From Romeriopsis navalis LEGE 11480 (GTDB lineage: Bacteria > Cyanobacteriota > Cyanobacteriia > Leptolyngbyales > Leptolyngbyaceae), in contig NZ_JADEXQ010000010.1 of NCBI RefSeq assembly GCF_015207035.1, positions 36,207 to 100,206 on the forward strand: a DNA stretch of 64,000 nt, in the 5' to 3' direction. The position numbers and the translations under genes are program-made. The notes under the pieces are model-generated. The model was not told the DNA's origin and searched no databases. It worked only from the letters and a program-made list of their open reading frames with translations. This document shows, one piece after another, positions 38,001-46,697 of this stretch (the stretch's first letter is position 1; each line of letters begins with the position of its first letter).

Positions 38001-38453
38001 AAAGGGTTGCCGTAAGTCCTTATAGATCCAGTTTTGCACTGAATCTGATTGATCACTTTTAGCCAGCTGGCTTAGATCAACAACTGGAATTTCAATTTCC
38101 AATGTGGGTGCAATTTTCAGTCTGGGCTGTCCATCAACCGTTGGAAAGCACGATCGCAGCACATCATGCCGCCGGACAATTTCATTCAGGCTTTGGGTCA
38201 GCGCTGCCAAATTCAGCGATCCTGTTAGTCGCAGAGGGGTGGGACGATTATAAATGGGCTTACCTTGCTCTAACTGCTCAACAAACCACATCCGCTGTTG
38301 GGCAAAGGACAGCACCAACGGCGCTTCCCGATCGCTATCAGCAATCGATACCACCGCCTGAATTGGCGCGGCCTTTTGCTGCAAATACTGTTCTAAAAGG
38401 GCTCGCTTTACCGGCGATAACTTCGTGATTTCTAGCCCCATATCGTGCGTCAT
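35064..38453 (-). CDS. NRPS module C-A-T
   Basis: 1129 residues. It opens with an N-terminal docking helix (LSPVKRALLEQYL), then a condensation domain (about 45-485, active HHLIFDG), an adenylation domain (about 500-990, YVIFTSGSTGTPKGAV, TNTYGPTETAIG) and a carrier (LGGHSLLA). It ends in an acidic docking tail (LLDELENLSDQEV). The residues lining the A pocket, by alignment to GrsA, read DSWDLGTIG(K); I know no substrate for this code. Asp235 is present, so an alpha-amino acid is likely. It begins 16 bp after the lyase-family gene and precedes the TE-bearing NRPS by 75 bp, in one operon. The docking tail fits the N-terminus of the 39886 protein better than the TubC domain downstream, so the assembly order may differ from the gene order. 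Confidence 0.88.
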   Translation of the reverse strand: MTHDMGLEITKLSPVKRALLEQYLQQKAAPIQAVVSIADSDREAPLVLSFAQQRMWFVEQLEQGKPIYNRPTPLRLTGSLNLAALTQSLNEIVRRHDVLRSCFPTVDGQPRLKIAPTLEIEIPVVDLSQLAKSDQSDSVQNWIYKDLRQPFTLFVAPLFRTRLLKLGETEHLLLTTLHHLIFDGWSAGVFKQELAMLYGAFANGVAPPLAPLPMQYVDFAHWQQQQQTTTLLQPHLAYWKSQFQGELPVLDLPTDRPCSAQSSAEAAIHTHVLSNSLLDELKILSQREGVTLFMTLLAAFKVLLYRYTGQTDVIVGTPVAGRDRLEFEPLIGVFINTLALRTSLAGNPTFQNLLSQVRQVALDGYAHQTLPFEQLVEAIQPERQLGQSPITQIVFQLRNLPDAAHPSPGLIIEDVQPDKSFTAFDLTLEIDESPQGLACRFLYRIDRFDALTLQRMAGHFQTLLQGIMANPSSPIAALPILTESEQQQLFVEWNSTQTDYSQERCIHQCFEAQTKITPNNIAAICQTQELTYEQLNGKANSVAAMLVDQGIGRGHYVPVLIDRGLNLLIAYLAVLKTGAAFVPMDPKWPFDRVAKILVELDSDITLVESACPHRVELSNSTCLEVNVANLAEQPGNLDIPVSAVDPMYVIFTSGSTGTPKGAVNQHQGILNRFANMNERYGCHQDDVILCTSAHIFDSSVWQLLWPLTNGAPTVITPPGFGFDLIQIINLIEHYRVTISDFVPSVFNILVDHISNHTSDQAKLCSLRQLLIGGEAMNSKDIYRFKSLLPQIGITNTYGPTETAIGVVFYEVPPEFTEPIPIGRPLNNVYCLILDPYLNPVPVGVTGELYLGGVCVGLGYLNDPAKTDAVFLDNPFPSINSQKLYKTGDLVRYQPDGNIEFLGRDDDQVKIRGVRIELDEIASYLAQHPSVNRTLVTVQGEANDRHLVSYVMAKPGYTVVLSELQNFLKQKLPAYMVPSALVLVDDFPLTTNGKIDHRALPKPNLTQLRQIRQFVLPSTPTEKQLSQIWCDLLGLEQVGIYDSFFELGGHSLLATQLVSQIRDVLSVELPLSALFTTPTIAELTDIINLNRASMTSSKADDAGYENITALLDELENLSDQEVKQHLMPET

Positions 38454-38469
38454 ATTTCAACTTAACCAA

Positions 38470-39321
38470 CTAGCGATCGTGATTAATCTTGTGATTGCGA
38501 CTGACGAGATTCTGATGCAGATGTACATTACATTCCGGCACGCCAATTCGGTCTTTAACCAATAAGCCATCACGCTCTCGGAGTAATTGCATGTCCGTTT
38601 CGATCGCTGCTTGGGCCGCAAACAGGCAAGGCGTACTGTAGTTAACCAGGGAAACTCCGGCTTGCTTCAATTCATCTAAACTACAGGGTGGGGATTTCCC
38701 ACCAGCAATTTGATTGAACACCAATGGTTTATCAATCGCCGCCTTCAGGGGTGGAATCATGGCTAAATCGGTAATCCCATCGACTAAAATCGCGTCTGCT
38801 CCCACTGCAGCATAGGCTTGGGCACGATTGAGGATATCCTGCGGGTCCGATGCATCGGTGCGAGCCACCACAAATAGTTGTTGGCGTGTAGCTAAGACCT
38901 GACGCAACTTAACTAAAAATTCATCGGTTTCCATCAACAACTTGCCATCCAGATGACCACAGCGTCGAGGACGTTTCTGATCTTCCAGAATCACACCGGA
39001 AGCACCAATCGACTCCAGCATTGAAACAACATGACAAGCCACCGCTGTATCAACGTAACCATCATCAATATCCACCAGAATAAAATGATGGGGCAGAATC
39101 GTCCTCACACGTTGCACAAAAGCGACAATATCCGACCAGGCAATAAATCCGATATCCGGCAATCCGTAGTGGCTTGCCGCAAATCCAAAACCACTAATAA
39201 ACAGGGCATCATAGTATTTCGCCGCGATCGAAGCTGAAAACACATCATAAACGCCAATAAAAGGGATAATATCACGATTTTCTAGTGCCGATTTTAGGCA
39301 TTGTCGCTGCGGAATAGCCAT
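38470..39321 (-). CDS. Isocitrate lyase/PEP mutase-family lyase
   Basis: A 283-residue TIM-barrel enzyme of the ICL/PEP mutase superfamily. Family marks: FIGVYDVFSASIA, ISGFGFAASHYGLPD, VDIDDGYVDT (metal-binding acidic residues), GVILEDQKRPRRCGH and FVVARTDA. The RCGH motif with its Cys is the mark of the C-C lyases (isocitrate, methylisocitrate, oxaloacetate-type); PEP mutases for phosphonates lack it. It may make or break a small 2-oxo or dicarboxylic acid used as a building block. It is the first gene of the operon lyase / C-A-T / NRPS / exporter, preceded by a 564-bp gap with a hairpin. The actual substrate cannot be read from sequence. Confidence 0.8.
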   Translation of the reverse strand: MAIPQRQCLKSALENRDIIPFIGVYDVFSASIAAKYYDALFISGFGFAASHYGLPDIGFIAWSDIVAFVQRVRTILPHHFILVDIDDGYVDTAVACHVVSMLESIGASGVILEDQKRPRRCGHLDGKLLMETDEFLVKLRQVLATRQQLFVVARTDASDPQDILNRAQAYAAVGADAILVDGITDLAMIPPLKAAIDKPLVFNQIAGGKSPPCSLDELKQAGVSLVNYSTPCLFAAQAAIETDMQLLRERDGLLVKDRIGVPECNVHLHQNLVSRNHKINHDR

Positions 39322-39838
39322 ACTAAATATTTCTACTGAATAATCAAATTAGCGTATAAAAAATCCACCCATAGCCCAGATGCATCCGCGCTCCACAAAA
39401 GCTCACGGGTTGTTGCGATTGCGTAACCCAAAACTAGAACCAATTATTTGATCGATCGCTTCACTTAGGCCTAGGCATTCCAGGAAATGAACCCTGTAAG
39501 GCTTTAGACAATCAATCTCAAGCTAAAATCATCCCAAGACAAACCCAGCAAGAGAAATGACGAATAAGTCGATAGGAGAACGACGAATTGGCAAAAAAGC
39601 AGAAAAATACCGTAAAACAACGAAAATATTCAGAAATATGGTTTTTAACAATGAGATCAGACAGACTTAACTACTGAAATTTGAGCTTAGAAGAAAAAAT
39701 AACATTGACTTAGACACTTTAAGACTAAATTAATCTCATTAAAACACACTATTTTTCATAATCTACAGGCATATTCAGCAATAATCGAAAATCTTTACGG
39801 TGTCTTTGCACAGGCAAATATACTGTTGCTCACCCCAT

Positions 39839-39872
39839 CCCAGCATATTTAGTAGTCCGCAAATATGCTGGG
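39839..39872. terminator. Hairpin after the 39886 NRPS gene
   Basis: Exact 12-bp arms (39839-39850 and 39861-39872) with a 10-base loop, 14 bp after the NRPS stop on the minus strand. No long T run follows. It probably separates the C-A-T gene at 39886 from the next operon. The rest of the 39322-39885 gap is AT-rich and presumably carries the promoter of the lyase gene, but I could not identify clear boxes. Confidence 0.5.
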
Positions 39873-39885
39873 GATACTTGATCGC

Positions 39886-42800
39886 TTAAAATTCGATTTC
39901 TTCCATATCTTCGCTAGAAGCAACGGAATTATCTTGGTGCACCCAACGCAATGTATCAATGCCCTCCGCGAGTTCAGCCACTGTTGGCAGCTCAAACAGG
40001 GTACGCAGTGGGAGCTCGATCGAAAATGCGGATCGAATCCGCGAAACAACCTGTGTCGCAAGTAACGAATGCCCGCCTAAATCAAAGAAATTGTCATAGA
40101 CACTCACCGATTCCTGCTTCAGCAAGTCCGACCAGATCTGACTCAGTTGCTGCTCAATCGGCGTCCGTGGTGCCGTAAACTGATGGTCAATCGATCGTGC
40201 AGTGGAATCTGGCGTTGGCAATGACTGACGATCGACTTTGCCACTCGGGGTCAGTGGAAAATCGGCTAAACGCACAAACGCAGAAGGCACCATATATTCC
40301 GGCAGCGAGACCTTCAAGAAACGTCTTAACTCACTCGTTGACAGCGCTTCAGCTTGATGATCAACTACATAAGCAACTAAGCACTGACTACCAGAGGCAT
40401 CAAACCGAGCCTCGACAATTGCCTCTTGAACCAGTGGATGCTGCACTAATGCCGCCTCGACCTCGCCTAACTCCACGCGGAAACCCCGAATTTTCACCTG
40501 CTGGTCAATCCGACCGAGAAACTCTAAATCACCATTAGCCAAGTAGCGAACTAAATCACCCGTCTTGTAGAGGCGATCGTTTTCGATATGGCCGAAGGGA
40601 TTGGCAATGAACTGTGCCGCAGTTAGATCCGGTCGATTGAGATAGCCACGAGCCAGACCCAAGCCACCAATGTATAACTCCCCCGGCACTCCAATTGGCA
40701 CAATCTGCCTATGCGCGTCCAACACGTAGGTCTGGACATTTATAATTGCCTTGCCAATCGGAACCTCATTTTGAATTGGGCTGGAAGTTGTGATGGGATA
40801 GGCGGTTGACACCACCGTTCCTTCAGTTGGGCCATAGGTATTGATTAAGCGAGGTACATCACCTACAGACTGCTGCCAGGTTCTGACCGATTCTGGGGAA
40901 ACTCGTTCACCCCCAATAATCACCAGGCGCAACGAGGCGGGCAGTGTTAATGCATTAGTTGCCAATTCCAGTACCAACTGCTGCCAGTACGCCGTCGGTA
41001 AATCCAACACCGTCAGCTCCCAGTCAGCGCAAGTCTCAACAAACTGCGCCACCGAATTCAACATCGCATCGTTGCGTAAGACTAAGGTGCCACCAGAAAT
41101 TAGGCAAGGATAAATTTCCTCGGCGGCTGCGTCAAAACTAATTGAGGCAAATTGCAGCACACGGTCATGCTCACTGAAACCATAGTCCGTCACAGCAGAT
41201 TGCGTGAAGTTAACCAATGAATCATGTTGTACCATCACACCTTTAGGTCGCCCCGTCGACCCCGAGGTATAGATTACGTAGGCCAGATTTTCTGGGGTCG
41301 CAGCACTAATCGGATTTGCCGCATTTGCTTGAGCAATAGCATCCCTGTCGCGATCGAAACAGACCGTTTGCACTGATGAATCTGGCAATGCATTAAGACA
41401 GCTAGTTTGGATCACCAGCACCTTAATCTCAGCATCAGCCAGCATATACTCGATGCGATCGCGCGGATAGTTCGGGTCTAATGGCACATAAGCCGCTCCG
41501 GATTTGAGAATCGCTAAAAGGCCAATCAACATCTCTGCAGACCGTTCAACGCAAAGGCCAACTAGGACATCGGGACCAGCGCCGATCGATTGCAAGTGAT
41601 GTGCTAGTTGATTCGCCTGGCGGTTCAGATCTTGATAGGTTAGCGCGCGTCGAGTCCCGGGATTTTCAGGGTCTTCCCCGAGAATTGCGACTTGCGCCGG
41701 TGAGTTTTCGACCTGCGCTTCAAACAATTGATGTAGCAGCTGGGGCTGAGGCAATTCAGACTGAGATTGATTCGACCATTCAGTCAGCAACTTTTCCTGG
41801 TCTTGAATTGTGAGGATTGGTAGCTTCGTAACAGACTGCTGCGGATTCTCCACGATCGCGGATAACAACACCCGGAAATTTTCTAGCATGCGATCGATCG
41901 TCGATTGGTCGAATAAATCAGTTTTGTAAGAGAGCACACCGTTCATCCCATAACTCGTCTCAAACATCCCCATCGTCAGGTCAAACTTTGCTGCCTGGGA
42001 TTTCAGCTTGATCGTTGATACAGACAAATCCGGTAGATCCAGGGCTTCACTGGGGGCATTCTGTAAGGCAAAAAAGGCCTGAAACCAAAGCGAATGGCTC
42101 TGATCACGTTCCGGTTTTAAGCTAGTTGTTAAATATTCAAAAGGAATATCTTTATGGGCGTATGCCCCGAGCGCGGACTTTTTAACTCGCGCTAATAGCT
42201 CAATAAAGGTCGGATTTCCTTGTAGACGCGACCGCAATACAAGTGTATTCACAAAAAAGCCAATTAACGGCTCAATTTCACGATGATTACGGTTGGCAAT
42301 TGGCGACCCAATCATGACGTCTTCCTGGCTGCTGTAGCGTGATAACAGCACAGAAAAAGCTGCGAGTAGTGTCATATATAAGGTCGCACCAGATTTCTGG
42401 CTCAAGTCTTTAAGCCGATCTGTTAAGACCTGATCAATTTGAAAATTGATTGTGTTCCCAACAAAGCTTTGGATCGCCGGTCGGGGACGATCGGTCGGTA
42501 AGGTCAGCAAGGGCGGCGCACCATCCAGCTCCTTACGCCAATAGTTCAACTGTGTTTCGAGCACCTCGCCCGTCAACCACTCCTGCTGCCAGGAGGCAAA
42601 ATCAAGATACTGGATCGGCAGGTCTGGTAAGGGTGATGGTTTCGCTTGCACAAACGCCGTATATAGGCTATTCAATTCACGATTGAATACACCCATTGAC
42701 CAACCATCCGAAACAATGTGATGCATCGACAGCAAAAAAATATGCTCATCTTCGGCGACTTGAATCAACGTCCCCCGCAACATCGAATCATTGGCCAAAT

Positions 42801-43308
42801 CAAACGGTTGATGGGCGAGCTGTTGTAAAAACTGCTGTAGACGTGCTTCGAGCGCAACCTTTGATAAAGGCTGTCCGGCATCATCAGTCCATTCGCGCGC
42901 ATCAACGATCGGCAATTCTAGGGCTTTGGCATCTCCTATAACTTGAACTGGATTCCCAGCAACCTCCTGAAAAGTTGTCCGGAGTGCTTCATGACGTTCC
43001 AGAATCGTATCGAGCGCCTGCTGGAGCGCTGCAATATTCAATTTGCCAGTCAATCTTAAAATGCGAGAGAGATTGTATGCTCGACTATTGGGATCAAGCT
43101 GCTCTAGAAACCAAACTCGCTGCTGCGAAGACGAGAGCGGTGCCGCATCTCGCTTCGCGACACGGGAAATTGTCCGTTTCGCTAAAGCCTGATTAGCCTG
43201 TGGTTTCAGACGTTTTTCTAACAGTGCTCGCTTTTCTGGCGAAAGACTGGCCAAACGATTCGCCAGAGCTTCCATTGATTTCGACTGGGATGATGCGTCC
43301 TGTGTCAT
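39886..43308 (-). CDS. NRPS module C-A-T with TubC-binding tail
   Basis: 1140 residues. N-terminal docking helix (LANRLASLSPEKRALLEKRL), condensation domain (about 55-490, HHIVSDG), adenylation domain (about 520-1010) and carrier (DLGGHSLLA). The pocket reads DAEDIGTVV(K), identical to A1 of the 25923-34988 synthetase, and the A and T regions of the two are very alike along their length, so one arose by duplication. The C-terminus ends in EDMEEIEF, a short acidic tail of the kind that binds TubC-type docking domains. That would hand its chain to the large TE-bearing NRPS, or present its carrier to the TubC-dioxygenase. It sits 119 bp after the deaminase-A-T gene. Confidence 0.88.
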   Translation of the reverse strand: MTQDASSQSKSMEALANRLASLSPEKRALLEKRLKPQANQALAKRTISRVAKRDAAPLSSSQQRVWFLEQLDPNSRAYNLSRILRLTGKLNIAALQQALDTILERHEALRTTFQEVAGNPVQVIGDAKALELPIVDAREWTDDAGQPLSKVALEARLQQFLQQLAHQPFDLANDSMLRGTLIQVAEDEHIFLLSMHHIVSDGWSMGVFNRELNSLYTAFVQAKPSPLPDLPIQYLDFASWQQEWLTGEVLETQLNYWRKELDGAPPLLTLPTDRPRPAIQSFVGNTINFQIDQVLTDRLKDLSQKSGATLYMTLLAAFSVLLSRYSSQEDVMIGSPIANRNHREIEPLIGFFVNTLVLRSRLQGNPTFIELLARVKKSALGAYAHKDIPFEYLTTSLKPERDQSHSLWFQAFFALQNAPSEALDLPDLSVSTIKLKSQAAKFDLTMGMFETSYGMNGVLSYKTDLFDQSTIDRMLENFRVLLSAIVENPQQSVTKLPILTIQDQEKLLTEWSNQSQSELPQPQLLHQLFEAQVENSPAQVAILGEDPENPGTRRALTYQDLNRQANQLAHHLQSIGAGPDVLVGLCVERSAEMLIGLLAILKSGAAYVPLDPNYPRDRIEYMLADAEIKVLVIQTSCLNALPDSSVQTVCFDRDRDAIAQANAANPISAATPENLAYVIYTSGSTGRPKGVMVQHDSLVNFTQSAVTDYGFSEHDRVLQFASISFDAAAEEIYPCLISGGTLVLRNDAMLNSVAQFVETCADWELTVLDLPTAYWQQLVLELATNALTLPASLRLVIIGGERVSPESVRTWQQSVGDVPRLINTYGPTEGTVVSTAYPITTSSPIQNEVPIGKAIINVQTYVLDAHRQIVPIGVPGELYIGGLGLARGYLNRPDLTAAQFIANPFGHIENDRLYKTGDLVRYLANGDLEFLGRIDQQVKIRGFRVELGEVEAALVQHPLVQEAIVEARFDASGSQCLVAYVVDHQAEALSTSELRRFLKVSLPEYMVPSAFVRLADFPLTPSGKVDRQSLPTPDSTARSIDHQFTAPRTPIEQQLSQIWSDLLKQESVSVYDNFFDLGGHSLLATQVVSRIRSAFSIELPLRTLFELPTVAELAEGIDTLRWVHQDNSVASSEDMEEIEF

Positions 43309-43427
43309 TATCAGTTCCCCATATAAATTCAGCAGCGCAGTTCCGTCAGATAGTAATTTCGGTTAATTGCGTCAAATACATAACCAAGATAATTAGCGTT
43401 ACCGATCAATAAAACAAGATACATTTA

Positions 43428-45932
43428 CTAAATCATATCTTTCACCTCAGTGTCAGAAAGATCATCTAATTCATCCAATAACTTGAACATTTGCTCATAC
43501 TTCACATCACTAACTTTATTTTCTGGATGATCACTCAACTGCAATGTGATTTGAACTGCGAGTTTGGCAATGGTCGGGGCCTCAAATAATTTTAGCAGTG
43601 GCAGCTCAACCTGAAACTGTTCCTGCACCCGATGCAGCAGCTGATTCGCCAATAAAGAATGCCCTCCCAGCTCAAAAAAGTCATCATTAATACTAACTAA
43701 GTCAATTTTTAGTAGCTCACACCATATCTGGCTTAGCTGGTCTTCCATCGGGCTACGCGGTGCTATTACATCGGTCGATCGATGGCGATGGACCAGCCCA
43801 GGAATTGGCAGCGCACAGCGATCGATTTTACCGTTAGGCATGAGGGGTAACCCATACAGACGGATAAAATTTGCGGGCATCATATATTCAGGTAAATGCT
43901 CCTTCAGATAAAGCAATAGCTGATCGTCTTTGAGTGCAAAGCCTTGAGCGGATTGCTCAAAACTCCGAAGTGATTCGGTTCGATTGGTCGGAATAATATA
44001 AGCAATCAGACGATGCTCACTGGGTGCGTCCTCATGCAGGATGACCAATGATTCAGCGATATCCGGATGGGCAAACAAACAAGCCTCAATCTCAGTCAGC
44101 TCCAGTCGATAACCCCGCAATTTAATTTGGCGATCGCGGCGACCCAAAAATTCTAATTCTCCGCTTGGCAAACATCGGACGCGATCGCCCGTCTGATAAA
44201 GTCGGGGCTGAAGCATTTCTGGCAATTCACGGTCCGATTCGGATGATTGCGCGATCGCCTCAAGCGGGGCAGGAATGAACTTTTCTCGCGTCAATTCTGG
44301 CTGGTTAAGATAACCACGTGCCACGGCGTCACCACCAATATAGAGATTCCCCTCAGTCTCAGCCGCAACCGGCCGCAGCTCATCATCCAGAATATAAATA
44401 TCAACATCTGGTAAGGGATGACCAATCATACTGCGGGTTGACAAGCATAAATCTTGGCGAGTCAGGCGACGATATGCGACCTCCCCGGCAGTTTCAGTCA
44501 GTGCATACATATTGACTAATTGGGGCAATTCATCGCCATACCGATCAAACCAAGATTTGAGCAGATAGGGTTCTAATGATTCGCCGCTAAACACAATCAA
44601 CCGGAGCGCTGCTGGGATCGTCTGAAATATTTCTGGTGCTTGTAGCAGTAGCCGAAACGCCGATGGTGTCTGACTGAGGATTGTGATATTTTCCTGACAA
44701 ATTAGCTGATAAAACTCATGTGCCGATCCCGTGATTAACTGGGGCACAATGACCAAACGTCCACCATGAAGCAACGCACCAAAGATTTCCCAGACAGAAA
44801 AGCCAAACGAGCAAGAATGAAATGAGGTCCAAATATCATGCTGATCAAACTGCACATAGGTTCTCGCAGCGGGAAACAGCCTAACGACGCTAGAGTGATT
44901 TACCATGACCCCCTTGGGGTTTCCGGTCGAACCCGAGGTATAAATCACATAGGCTAAATTCTCGGATGAGACTGGGGAATTTCGGTTATCCGAGCTACAT
45001 TGCTGGATTTTTGCAGCATCACCATCCAATAAAACGACTTGATACGAACCTCGCGAGAATTTTGCCTGTAAGCAGGATTGAGTCACCAACACCGGCGCCT
45101 TCGTATCCTGCATCATATCAGTTAGGCGTTTTTGGGGATATGCCGGATCTAAAGGCACATAAGCACCACCAGCCTTCAAAATGCCCAGGATGCCAATAAT
45201 CATATTGATTGATCGGTCAACACACAACGCAACTTTTGTTTCTGGCTTGACGCCTAGGTCTTGCAGCCAATGTGCCAGCTGATTTGCCGAATTATTTAAG
45301 TCAGCATACGTGATCGTCTCCCCATTGCAGCTAACAGCCACAGCCGTGGGATATTTCTGCACCTGCGATTCAAACACTTGATGCAAACAAGCATCTGATT
45401 TAAAACTCTGCGTTTTAGTCAGGCTAGGCGTTGCAGCAATCACTTGCTCCACAGTTACTTGAGGCCGAACCGCAGTCACTTGATCTTGAGCAAACAGTTG
45501 CAATTCGGATAAAACTTCGTCACGCAAGAAATCACCTTGCAATTCAATTGAGCTATTTAAGAACTCTTTCGTTGCTTGAGCCGTAATTTTTGGTTCCAAA
45601 AAGCCAAACTTTGGCGTATCCTTTATCCGCGCACCATAAAAAATCTTCGATACTTTGGCACGATCGCACGCCGCAAAGCACATGGAACAAGGCTCCAATG
45701 TGGCATAAATCGTACAGCCGGATAGATCAATCGTATTGAGTTGCTGTCCCGCTTCTCTAAGTGCGTAGATCTCTGCATGACCGGTCGGATCAACTTGATC
45801 AACAACATGATTATGGGTACAGCTAATGACCTGACCATCCTTAACAATGCAAGTACCGATGGGGACTTGACCTTGCTCCATACCAGATTTGGCCGCAGCG
45901 ATCGCCATTCTCATATATTTCTCATGCGTCAT
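43428..45932 (-). CDS. Nucleobase-deaminase-like domain fused to NRPS A-T
   Basis: 834 residues. Residues 1-150 form a cytidine-deaminase-fold zinc hydrolase of guanine/adenosine-deaminase type: GHAEIYAL (zinc His52, catalytic Glu54) and PCSMC (Cys82, Cys85). An adenylation domain (about 180-690) and carrier (LGGHSLLA, about 715-785) follow; there is no condensation domain. The pocket reads GFWSVSMGE(K): the Asp that holds the alpha-amino group is Gly377 (SFGFSVW), and the usual YGPTE is YALTE. So the substrate is probably not an ordinary alpha-amino acid. The docking tail is LLDELDDLSDTEV. The upstream neighbour is a QueD-like enzyme. A heterocyclic acid, deaminated free or on the carrier, is my inference. 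The sequence is well preserved with no sign of decay. Confidence 0.85.
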   Translation of the reverse strand: MTHEKYMRMAIAAAKSGMEQGQVPIGTCIVKDGQVISCTHNHVVDQVDPTGHAEIYALREAGQQLNTIDLSGCTIYATLEPCSMCFAACDRAKVSKIFYGARIKDTPKFGFLEPKITAQATKEFLNSSIELQGDFLRDEVLSELQLFAQDQVTAVRPQVTVEQVIAATPSLTKTQSFKSDACLHQVFESQVQKYPTAVAVSCNGETITYADLNNSANQLAHWLQDLGVKPETKVALCVDRSINMIIGILGILKAGGAYVPLDPAYPQKRLTDMMQDTKAPVLVTQSCLQAKFSRGSYQVVLLDGDAAKIQQCSSDNRNSPVSSENLAYVIYTSGSTGNPKGVMVNHSSVVRLFPAARTYVQFDQHDIWTSFHSCSFGFSVWEIFGALLHGGRLVIVPQLITGSAHEFYQLICQENITILSQTPSAFRLLLQAPEIFQTIPAALRLIVFSGESLEPYLLKSWFDRYGDELPQLVNMYALTETAGEVAYRRLTRQDLCLSTRSMIGHPLPDVDIYILDDELRPVAAETEGNLYIGGDAVARGYLNQPELTREKFIPAPLEAIAQSSESDRELPEMLQPRLYQTGDRVRCLPSGELEFLGRRDRQIKLRGYRLELTEIEACLFAHPDIAESLVILHEDAPSEHRLIAYIIPTNRTESLRSFEQSAQGFALKDDQLLLYLKEHLPEYMMPANFIRLYGLPLMPNGKIDRCALPIPGLVHRHRSTDVIAPRSPMEDQLSQIWCELLKIDLVSINDDFFELGGHSLLANQLLHRVQEQFQVELPLLKLFEAPTIAKLAVQITLQLSDHPENKVSDVKYEQMFKLLDELDDLSDTEVKDMI

Positions 45933-46122
45933 ATCTATTAACTCGATCAGATATTTTCTGACGATTAAATCGCCTCAAAATAGAACATAAAATCCTTAGC
46001 GATGCTGACAGCCAAATTTGACCATCAATTCAGGTAACTATACTTCTAGAATTGCCAATGAATCTGAGTAAAAAGCCTAGCCATGTTGATCTAGATAAAT
46101 CATCAAAGAATAGAGTCACTAC

Positions 46123-46476
46123 TTATTCTCGGTATTCAGCCCAGGTTTTCGGTGTTTCACTAATTCTCACCGCAACCACATTTGGCCAGAATTTGCTTGC
46201 ACGCTGATAGAGATAACGTGCCAGGTGCTCAGCTGTCGTTGGACAGGGTAGAACATCATTTAGATGACGATGATCAAGCTCAGTGTCAATGATTTTTTTA
46301 AAGGTTGCTAAATCATGATAGTCAACGACAAAACCAGCATCATTTAATGATTCAGACTGAAGAATTAGTTCAACAATATAATTATGTCCATGCAGTCTTT
46401 TACAAGGATGATCATCAGGGACGCCTTCAATCGTATGACTTGCACTAAAATGAAATTGTTTGGCAATCGTAAACAT
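46123..46476 (-). CDS. QueD-like 6-pyruvoyl/6-carboxy-tetrahydropterin synthase
   Basis: 117 residues, the usual length. Zinc ligands: His14 (FSASH), His29 and His31 (LHGHNY). Cys25 in the CxxxHGH arrangement is the catalytic Cys of QueD and PTPS. The LDHRHLND and ETPKTWAEY segments also match. QueD turns dihydroneopterin triphosphate into 6-carboxy-tetrahydropterin, the precursor of 7-deazaguanines; PTPS makes the pyruvoyl form. No queE, queC or folE is visible here. A copy inside a peptide cluster, 190 bp before the deaminase-A-T gene, may supply a pterin building block or cofactor. A housekeeping queuosine role is the alternative. Confidence 0.85.
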   Translation of the reverse strand: MFTIAKQFHFSASHTIEGVPDDHPCKRLHGHNYIVELILQSESLNDAGFVVDYHDLATFKKIIDTELDHRHLNDVLPCPTTAEHLARYLYQRASKFWPNVVAVRISETPKTWAEYRE

Positions 46477-46697
46477 AAATATACGTTAGTTAAGTTAGTC
46501 TATCGGATAGGCATTATGGGCTAGACCATGGAGAATCCAACCTAATTCTCTCAGCAATATAGACCATATAAATTTTCGAATATCAGCTCAGGCGGTTAAA
46601 AATGGTGAAAGTAATCCTAAATCATAGCTCAGAACTTAAAAAATAGTAATTTCTCGTTAATACACGTGATTTAGAGCAATTCTAAATTCCTAATCAG

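Noticed and set aside
38470..39321. Phosphonate biosynthesis by PEP mutase
   Set aside because: The motif is RCGH with Cys, the mark of C-C lyases, and no phosphonopyruvate decarboxylase is nearby.
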